64,000 nucleotides of DNA from positions 1,990,501 through 2,054,500 of the forward strand of contig NZ_CP087106.1 in assembly GCF_028583545.1 (NCBI RefSeq). The letters are read 5' to 3'. The notes under the pieces are model-generated. The model ran no database searches. It had not been told where the DNA came from and worked only from the letters and a program-made list of their open reading frames with translations. Of the stretch, positions 58,103-64,000 are shown in pieces. Position numbers and translations under genes: made by a program. The stretch is from Methylobacterium sp. NMS14P (GTDB taxonomy: Bacteria > Pseudomonadota > Alphaproteobacteria > Rhizobiales > Beijerinckiaceae). Numbering within the stretch: the stretch's first letter is position 1; each line of letters starts with the position of its first letter.

Positions 58103-58223
58103 CGCGGGCCGGAAGACGAAGGTTATCGGGATCCGAGGGGTGCGGGTGCGAGTCCCGCCGGGCCGTCAGGCCCGTAGCTCAAGCAGAGCATCGGACAAGC
58201 CCCTCGTCGCCGCCACGCCCGCG
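58103..58223 (+). ncRNA. yrlA: Y RNA (YrlA-like) unit 3, permuted tRNA-like module
   Basis: Outer helix CGCGGGC (58103-58109) with GCCCGCG (58217-58223). The Ro-type helix is GACGA-A-GG (58115-58122) with CC-C-TCGTC (58201-58208). It contains an A/C mismatch at the place where Ro60-binding helices are irregular; GACGAAGG also resembles the conserved Ro-binding strand. Then TTATC, an anticodon-stem remnant TCCGA (58132-58136) pairing TCGGA (58191-58195), and T arm GCGGG-TGCGAGT-CCCGC. Acceptor CGGGCC-GTCA-GGCCCG (58159-58174), TA and D arm GCTC-AAGCA-GAGC (58177-58189) follow. The T-loop second U is G. Confidence 0.85.
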
Positions 58224-58390
58224 CCCGGCCGGACGGAACCCCGCCACCGACCACACGAGATACCGGCCGCGCGCGAGCGGCGGTGGACGACGCGCCGCGG
58301 CCGCGTCCCCGCCCGATCGCGCGCGCCGGAACGCGCCACCGGCCGGCGATCGGCCGCGATGGAGAGAGGAGAGACCGAGAGGAGCCCGCC
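58224..58390. other. Leader between the Y RNA array and rsr
   Basis: 167 bases, GC-rich, without another GGTTATC unit. GAGAGGAG-type Shine-Dalgarno sequence just before rsr is strong. I see no terminator separating the last Y RNA from rsr, so read-through and processing of a common transcript is possible. Confidence 0.4.
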
Positions 58391-59995
58391 ATGACGAAGC
58401 TCGCACAGATGTTCCGGCTCCGCGCCACCCCGCAGACGGAGCCGATCCCCGGCACGGTGCCGAACGCCGCCGGAGGCCACGCCTTCGCGGTCGGCGACTG
58501 GGCGCGGCTCGACCGCTTCCTGGTGCTCGGCTCCGAGGGCGGCTCGTACTACGCGAGCCCGCGCGCCCTGACCGCCGAGAACGCGGCGGCGGTGCAGCGG
58601 TGCATCGCGCAGGACGGCGCCCGCGCGGTCGCCGCCATCGTGGCGGTGAGCGAGGGTGGCCGGGCTCCGAAGCAGGATCCGGCGATCTTCGCCCTGGCGC
58701 TGGCCGCCGCGTCGGCGGACCTCGCGACCCGGCGCGCGGCGCTCGCGGCCCTGCCGCGGGTCTGCCGCACCGGCACGCACCTGTTCCAGTTCGCCGCCTC
58801 CGTCGAGGCGATGCGCGGCTGGGGCCGGGGCCTGCGCCGGGCGGTCGGTGACTGGTACTGCGCCAAGCCCGTGGAGGCCCTGGCCTTCCAGGCGGTGAAG
58901 TACCGGACCCGCCAGGGCTGGTCGCACCGCGACCTCCTGCGGCTGGCCCATCCGGAGACGGGGGAGCCCGCCCGGAAGGCGCTGTTCGACTGGATCTGCC
59001 GCGGCACCGTGACCGAGGCCGCCCCCGGGATCGTCCACGCCTTCGCGCGGGTGCAGGCGGAGGGCCTCGACGGGGCGGTGGCCGCCGCCCTGGTGCGCTC
59101 CCACGGCCTGCCCTGGGAGGCGCTGCCGACCGGGCTGATGGGCAGCCGCGCCGTGAGCGAGGCCCTGATCGAGCGGATGCCGGTCGGCGCCCTCGTGCGC
59201 CAGCTCGGCCGCCTGACGGCCGCGGGGGTGCTCGCGCCCTTCTCGGAGGGCACCGAGCACGTCCGGGCGGTCCTGTCGGACCGGGAGCGGATCCTCCGGG
59301 CGCGCCTGCACCCGATGGCGCTGCTGCTGGCCCTCAAGACCTACGCCTCCGGGCACGGTCAGCGGGGCAAGCTCGCCTGGGAGCCGGTGGCGGCGATCGT
59401 CGAGGCGCTGAACGCCGCGTTCTACACGGCGTTCGGCGCGGTCGAGCCCACGGGCCGGCGCCTCGTGCTGGCGCTGGACGTCTCGGGCTCGATGGGCGCC
59501 AGCACGGTCGCGGGCTCGACGCTCACGGCCCGGGAGGCGGCCGCCGCGATGGCCCTGGTCACCGCGGCGACCGAGGAGCACTGGCAGGTGCTCGGCTTCA
59601 CCGCCGAGGGCGGCCGGGCCTGGCGCGAGGGAGCCGCGCTGACGCCGCTGCCGATCGGGCCGTCGACGCGGCTCGATCAGGCGGTGCGGGCGACCGCCGA
59701 CCTGCCGTTCGGCGCCACCGACTGCGCCCTGCCGATGCGCTGGGCGCTGGAGCGGGGCGTGAAGGCCGACGCGTTCGTGGTCTACACGGACTCGGAGACC
59801 TGGGCGGGGCCGGTCCACCCGGTCCAGGCGCTGCGGGCGTACCGGGAGAAGACCGGGATCCCGGCGAAGCTGGTGGTCGTGGGGCTGGTCTCCAACGGCT
59901 TCAGCATCGCCGACCCGGAGGATCCCGGCATGCTCGACGTGGTCGGCTTCGACACCGCGGCTCCGGCCGTGGTCGCGGATTTCATCCGCGCGTGA
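58391..59995 (+). CDS. rsr: Ro60 homologue (Rsr), TROVE and vWA domain protein
   Basis: 534 residues. The N-terminal 340 residues form the HEAT-like TROVE ring (AQDGARAVAAIVAVSEGGRA, FQFAASVEAMRGWGRGLRRA, WYCAKPVEALAFQAVKYRTR, GWSHRDLLRLAHP). A C-terminal von Willebrand A domain has an intact MIDAS: D363-x-S365-x-S367 in LDVSGSMGAS and T443 in GATDCALPM. Ro60 proteins bind Y RNAs on the ring surface and thread the ends of misfolded RNAs; in bacteria they work with RNases such as PNPase. The tandem Y RNA-like units directly upstream support this role. No rtcBA RNA-repair genes are adjacent, unlike several known loci. Confidence 0.94.
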   Translation: MTKLAQMFRLRATPQTEPIPGTVPNAAGGHAFAVGDWARLDRFLVLGSEGGSYYASPRALTAENAAAVQRCIAQDGARAVAAIVAVSEGGRAPKQDPAIFALALAAASADLATRRAALAALPRVCRTGTHLFQFAASVEAMRGWGRGLRRAVGDWYCAKPVEALAFQAVKYRTRQGWSHRDLLRLAHPETGEPARKALFDWICRGTVTEAAPGIVHAFARVQAEGLDGAVAAALVRSHGLPWEALPTGLMGSRAVSEALIERMPVGALVRQLGRLTAAGVLAPFSEGTEHVRAVLSDRERILRARLHPMALLLALKTYASGHGQRGKLAWEPVAAIVEALNAAFYTAFGAVEPTGRRLVLALDVSGSMGASTVAGSTLTAREAAAAMALVTAATEEHWQVLGFTAEGGRAWREGAALTPLPIGPSTRLDQAVRATADLPFGATDCALPMRWALERGVKADAFVVYTDSETWAGPVHPVQALRAYREKTGIPAKLVVVGLVSNGFSIADPEDPGMLDVVGFDTAAPAVVADFIRA

Positions 59996-60029
59996 GACAG
60001 GGGCGGGCGGCTCTTCCGGGCTGCCCGCC

Positions 60030-63000
60030 CTATTGCTGCGGCACGCCCGGCATCCCGTCCGCGAAGGGGCCGCCGCCGGCGCTGAACAGCTTGCGCAGGA
60101 AGCCCGGGGCGATCGCCGAGAGCGGGTTCACGCTCACGTCGGGCGAGGCGAGCTTGCCGGAGACGCGGAAATTGACCGCGAACAGGCCCTCGTTGTGGCC
60201 GCCGCCCAGCAGCGGCCCGAGCAGCGGCAGCTGCGAGGCCACGTTGTTCAGGCCGTAGAGCGGCACGAAGGTGCCGGTCATGTCGGTGCGCTCGCGGCCG
60301 GTATCGAGCCAGCCCGACAGGGTGAAGCCCATGGCGGCATTCGAGATCGCCGCGTCGGTGAAGTCGACGCGGGTGCCGGTGCGCACGAAATTGGCGCGCA
60401 TGCGGTCGAAGGTGACGTCGCCCGCCCCCCGGCCCGGGGCGACCCGGCGGCCGCGGGCTGTCTCCGCCTCGGACGGCTCCGGGCCCTGCGCCATGATGCT
60501 CGACAGCGCGGGCTCGTTGCGCAGGATGAAGTCGCGGATCTGCACGACGCCGGATTGCGGGCCGTCGTTGAGGCCGATCCCGGCCGTGAGCCGGCCGCCA
60601 TACATCCGCCGGTACACGTCGACGAACCGCAGCGTCGCGCCGGCATCGGCCGATTCCACCGACAGGGTCGGCACGCCGCGCTCGCCGCGGGTCACCGTGG
60701 CGGCGAAGGGGGCGGCGCGGAAGCGCCCGGTGATGTTGGCGGCGCGCAGGGTCTTCCCGTGCAGGGATAGCTTCAGGTTGGCGCCGGTCAGCGCCTCCTC
60801 GTTGAAGCCGGTGACGATGGGCACCTGGATGTCGGCGTCGATATCCTTCGGATTCGCGTCCCGCGCCTCCCGGCCGCCCTTCGGGTCGGGGGCGCCCAGC
60901 GATTTCAGGAACGGCCGGGCATCGGCCACCGCGCCCCGGACCACGACCTTGTAGCCGCCGCCGGTCCGGTCGAGGCTCACGCGCAGGTCGTCGCCGGGGG
61001 AGAGCTTGACGCTGCTCAGGTCCGCCCGCTCCAGGCCGCCCTCCTGGGTGATCGAGACGGTGCCGCGGGCGCTCGCCGGGGCCGCGTCGAGGGCGAAGTC
61101 GCGCAGGTCGAAGGTCTGGCCGCTGTCGACGAGGGTGAAGGTGAGCCGGCCCGGCTTGCCCGGGGGCTTGGTCAGCCCCGGGATCAGCCCATCGATCCCG
61201 GCCTTCGCCAGGTCCGCCTCGACCCGGATCGGCGGCTTGCCGGACCCCGGCCGGCCGATCTGCACCACCGCGCGGACCGGGATGGTGCCGGTGAGCTGCG
61301 GCGCGGTCGGCAGGCCCTTGCGGCCGCGGACCGCCTCGTCGAGCGACACGGTGACCACCGCCTCGCCGGGCTGCCCGACCTTCGGCTGGCGCAGGTCGAC
61401 CGACATCGGCGCGCCCGCGACCCGGCCGTCGCCCTTCAGCGTGAAGGCGCCCCGATCGTAGACGAGGTTGAACCGGCCCGACTCGAGCCGGTCCCGGCCC
61501 ATCACCTTGTCGACCGAGAGGTCGGCCAGCGAGCCGGTCAGCGTCACCGGCAGGTCCGGCAGGTCGGGGATGTGCTTGAGGTCGAGGGGGAAGTCGACCC
61601 GCAGATCGGCGCTGCCCTTGATCGTGGCGGGGTCGAGGTCGACGCTCATCACGCTCTTGAACAGCTTGGCCTGGAGCACGGAGGCCATGCCGTCGGCGCC
61701 GCCGGAGAGCCGCATCCCGATCTGCGCCACGACCCGGTCCGGGGTGATCTGCGGGATGACGAAGGCGCCGTCCGAGATGGCGAGCCCGCGCCCGTCCGGC
61801 CCGTGGACCTCGGCGGTCACGTTGCGCACCGTGGTCGAGCGCCCGGTGATCACGCCGACGACGTTGCCCTTGGTCACCGGCGGCGCGTCGGCGGTGACGT
61901 CGATGGCCGCGTCCGAGACGTGGAAGTCGATATGGACGGCGTCGTCCGGGGCCGGGTCGCCCCGGGTCGCGGCGGCCAGGACCGAGCCGGACATCTTCAC
62001 CTTGATGTCGACGGACTCGACCCGGCCGCGGCGGAGCTGGTCCACCAGGTAGGTGCGGGCCGGCGGCGCGATGTGCTCCGGCCAGAGCCGCAGCCCGGTG
62101 CGGACCTCGCCGTCGTGGCCGGCGATATGGAGCGTCAGGCCGCCGTCGTCGGCGCTGGTGCCGATCGTGCCGGTGATCGCGCCCTTCACGCCGGGACCCG
62201 ACAGGGTCAGCGCGTCGATGGCGATGCCGCCGTCCCGGCCCGAGAGCTGCGCGTCGAGGGCGTCGATCTTCACCGGCGCGTCCTGCGGGGTCGCCCCGCG
62301 CAGGGTGGCGTCGCGGCTCGCCAGCGTCGCGGTCCAGGCCGTGCTCGCGTCGGGCGGGCTGCCCTTCCACGTCCCCGTGAGGTGCACGGCGTTGCCGGCC
62401 CCGCGATAGTCCAGGCCGGTGAGCGACATCACCCGGTTGGCCTCGTCCCAGTCCAGGGAGGCGTCGAGGCTCTCGACCGTGACCGGGTTGAAGTCCTTCT
62501 CCTCGATCAGGAACGTGCCGTCGCCGGTGTGGAGCTTGGCGTTCATGGTCCGGATGCGGCCGGCCGTCAGGCTGACGTCGGCGCGGGCCGAGAGCTTCAG
62601 GTCGGTGGTCAGCGGCAGGCCGGACTGGCCGGAGAGCAGCAGGAGATCGGTGACCGGCAGGTCGTCGAGGGTGATGACGCCCGAGCGCTCCTGCCCGTCC
62701 GCGCCGTCGCGCAGCGTGCCGCCGAAGCGCCACTCGCCGTGCGGCCCGTCGAGCCGCAATTCGAAGTTCCGGGTCCCGTTGACCGGATCGCGCCCGAACA
62801 GGCCGTTGACCCGCGCGAAGACCGCGCGCTCGTGGCCGTCCTCGTCGATCAGCCGCAGCCGCGCGTCGGTGACGCGGGCGCGGTCGAGGGCGCCGACCAC
62901 GCCGCCCGAGTCGAGGACGACCCCGAAGATCGACGCGATCGCGGCCGAGAGCGGCGAGACGGTGCCGCGCACCCCGTCCACGCTCGGCGGCGTGTGCGGC

Positions 63001-63479
63001 GCGACGTCGACCGGGTGGTTGGCCTCCGAGGCCGCGAAGGCGATGGAGCCGTCCCGGTGCAGCAGCGCGGTGGTCTGCGTCGCGCGGAACTCGATCGAGC
63101 GCGGCTGCAGGTTCAGCCGCAGGAGACTCCAGAGGTCGAGGCTGACGAGCGCCAGGGGCGCGCGCACCACGAGGTCGCCCTGCGGGTTGCGGATGTCGAG
63201 GCCGGAGAAGCGCAGGCTCAGCGCGTTCTCGCGGTCGAGCTCCAGGCTGCTGCCGCGCAGCCCGATGCTCCAGCCGGGCCCGATCCGCTCGGCCACGGCG
63301 GCGGCGACGCGGCGCGACAGGCCGTCGATCTGCAGCGGCCCGTTCGACAGGCGCAGGGCCACGAGGCCGACACCGGCGCCGACGAGCAGCACCAGCGCGA
63401 GGGCGCTCGCGAGGCAGACGCCGCCGACGCGTCGCGCCTTCCCCCGAGGCCTGCATGCCGGCGTTGTCTCGTCCGCCAT
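60030..63479 (-). CDS. AsmA/YhdP-like (DUF3971) large membrane-anchored protein
   Basis: 1149 residues from the ATG at 63479 (AAAGG upstream; the 47 open codons before it are shadow-like). One N-terminal membrane helix (CLASALALVLLVGAGVGLVAL), then a long beta-rich periplasmic body made of repeated AsmA-type strands. Examples are SIEFRATQTTALLHRDGSIA, LSLHGKTLRAANITGRFRA and NAAMGFTLSGWLDTGRERTD. The end LYGLNNVASQLPLLGPLLGGG and ISGKLASP-like NFRVSGKLASPDVSVNPL match the AsmA C-terminal signature. Such proteins bridge the inner and outer membranes and carry phospholipid. Convergent with rsr. Confidence 0.88.
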   Translation of the reverse strand: MADETTPACRPRGKARRVGGVCLASALALVLLVGAGVGLVALRLSNGPLQIDGLSRRVAAAVAERIGPGWSIGLRGSSLELDRENALSLRFSGLDIRNPQGDLVVRAPLALVSLDLWSLLRLNLQPRSIEFRATQTTALLHRDGSIAFAASEANHPVDVAPHTPPSVDGVRGTVSPLSAAIASIFGVVLDSGGVVGALDRARVTDARLRLIDEDGHERAVFARVNGLFGRDPVNGTRNFELRLDGPHGEWRFGGTLRDGADGQERSGVITLDDLPVTDLLLLSGQSGLPLTTDLKLSARADVSLTAGRIRTMNAKLHTGDGTFLIEEKDFNPVTVESLDASLDWDEANRVMSLTGLDYRGAGNAVHLTGTWKGSPPDASTAWTATLASRDATLRGATPQDAPVKIDALDAQLSGRDGGIAIDALTLSGPGVKGAITGTIGTSADDGGLTLHIAGHDGEVRTGLRLWPEHIAPPARTYLVDQLRRGRVESVDIKVKMSGSVLAAATRGDPAPDDAVHIDFHVSDAAIDVTADAPPVTKGNVVGVITGRSTTVRNVTAEVHGPDGRGLAISDGAFVIPQITPDRVVAQIGMRLSGGADGMASVLQAKLFKSVMSVDLDPATIKGSADLRVDFPLDLKHIPDLPDLPVTLTGSLADLSVDKVMGRDRLESGRFNLVYDRGAFTLKGDGRVAGAPMSVDLRQPKVGQPGEAVVTVSLDEAVRGRKGLPTAPQLTGTIPVRAVVQIGRPGSGKPPIRVEADLAKAGIDGLIPGLTKPPGKPGRLTFTLVDSGQTFDLRDFALDAAPASARGTVSITQEGGLERADLSSVKLSPGDDLRVSLDRTGGGYKVVVRGAVADARPFLKSLGAPDPKGGREARDANPKDIDADIQVPIVTGFNEEALTGANLKLSLHGKTLRAANITGRFRAAPFAATVTRGERGVPTLSVESADAGATLRFVDVYRRMYGGRLTAGIGLNDGPQSGVVQIRDFILRNEPALSSIMAQGPEPSEAETARGRRVAPGRGAGDVTFDRMRANFVRTGTRVDFTDAAISNAAMGFTLSGWLDTGRERTDMTGTFVPLYGLNNVASQLPLLGPLLGGGHNEGLFAVNFRVSGKLASPDVSVNPLSAIAPGFLRKLFSAGGGPFADGMPGVPQQ

Positions 63480-63662
63480 CGGGACCTTTGTTCCGGGGTC
63501 TCTGCGCGCGGCGCCCTCGGGCTCCGCGGCCGGTGGATCGAAGCGCGCCCGCGCTTTACAGCGGCCGCGACTCCGGGCTTGGCTCGGACGTGCGCGAGGC
63601 CATCGCTCGAGCCGACGCACGAGATCGGTTGCACATCATCAATCGGCCGAAAGGAAGGCACG

Positions 63663-64000
63663 ATGCCGCTGTCAGAGGGGGATCCCGCCCCCGATTTCGA
63701 CCTTCCCGCCTCGGGCGGAGGGCGTGTCGGACTGTCCGCGCTCCGCGGTCACAAAGTCGTGCTCTACTTCTACCCGAAGGACGACACGAGCGGATGCACG
63801 CTGGAGGCGCAGGACTTCAACGGTCTGCTGCCGGCCTTCGCGGAGGCGGACGCCAAGGTCGTCGGCCTGTCGCCGGACTCGGTGAAGAGCCACGACAAGT
63901 TCTGCGGCAAGTACAGGCTGACCTTCCCGCTCGCCGCCGACGAGGACAAGACTGTCCTCGAGGCCTACGGCGTCTGGGTCGAGAAGAGCATGTACGGGCG
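63663..64000 (+). CDS. bcp: Thioredoxin-dependent peroxiredoxin Bcp (3' partial)
   Basis: The first 112 codons of a roughly 155-residue peroxiredoxin, cut by the window edge. The peroxidatic Cys lies in YFYPKDDTSGCTLEAQDF, the classic Bcp/PrxQ motif; a second Cys five-turn later (HDKFCGKYRL) may be another redox residue. AAAGGAAGG precedes the ATG. It reduces peroxides using thioredoxin. Divergent from the AsmA-like gene. Confidence 0.93.
   Translation, partial: MPLSEGDPAPDFDLPASGGGRVGLSALRGHKVVLYFYPKDDTSGCTLEAQDFNGLLPAFAEADAKVVGLSPDSVKSHDKFCGKYRLTFPLAADEDKTVLEAYGVWVEKSMYG

Noticed and set aside
57808..58177. Short open frames across the Y RNA array on both strands
   Set aside because: They run through several perfect RNA helices, lack Shine-Dalgarno sequences and have no protein-like composition.
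59782..63456. A 1224-codon minus-strand frame overlapping the AsmA-like gene
   Set aside because: Out-of-frame shadow with Arg/Pro-rich composition; the frame ending at 60030 has the membrane helix and AsmA strands.

Overview
The window is GC-rich (about 70% in genes) alphaproteobacterial chromosome. Gene content and protein style (TauABC, Omp25-like porin, CysHDN with an APS-type CysH, many PAS/TetR/Lrp regulators) point to a Methylobacterium-like member of the Hyphomicrobiales. That assignment is inference from protein style, not from a marker gene. There is no phage, IS element or CRISPR array. It reads as ordinary chromosome with small accessory patches.

Layout. 1-3.4 kb: 3' end of an SDR gene, small stress-type genes, an isochorismatase-fold hydrolase and a PAS protein. 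4.0-7.5 kb: a lone HxD...H oxygenase-like gene facing a taurine/alkanesulfonate-type ABC operon (tauABC). 7.9-14.4 kb: a Cache-type chemoreceptor, a very large hybrid sensor kinase and a TetR regulator. 14.5-21.4 kb: sugar O-acetyltransferase, a two-part outer-membrane barrel, two small exported repeat proteins and a GH63-type glycosidase. 21.6-27.3 kb: a periplasmic binding protein, then a LysR regulator and a complete galactarate/glucarate route (garL-like aldolase, garR, garD). 27.3-32.2 kb: an iron-uptake pair (PepSY membrane protein, TonB siderophore receptor) and a small autoregulated TetR operon with a tandem operator.

32.4-40.4 kb: assimilatory sulfate reduction on both strands (cysJ-cysI leftward, cysH-cysD-cysN rightward) with an Lrp-type regulator between them. 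Both arms carry a related 16-bp GTTCG...GAAC motif in the promoter region. 40.4-46.7 kb: a broken FAH-family gene, a luciferase-like monooxygenase, an aspartate aminotransferase, a 6PGDH-like dehydrogenase and an EamA exporter. 47.0-54.5 kb: ileS-lspA and an M16 peptidase pair. 54.4-55 kb is a toxin-antitoxin graveyard (a frameshifted HigA-like gene and an antitoxin tail) plus a dispersed repeat. 55-57.4 kb: a ring-cleaving dioxygenase, ferredoxin-NADP reductase with a structured leader, and a small XRE regulator.

The standout is 57.57-60.0 kb. A gene for the Ro60 autoantigen homologue Rsr (TROVE plus vWA) is preceded by a tandem array of Y RNA-like elements that I could fold by hand. Three complete units contain circularly permuted tRNA-like modules: T arm, then acceptor stem closed by a tetraloop, then D-arm sequence. 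A fourth, minimal unit has only the stem. All share a GGTTATC motif, an outer GC helix and a CACG internal-loop motif. Bacterial YrlA RNAs that mimic tRNA are known, but here one unit is opened in the D loop and keeps a complete anticodon-like arm, while the other two are opened in the anticodon arm. A large AsmA/YhdP-like protein and the start of a Bcp peroxiredoxin close the window.
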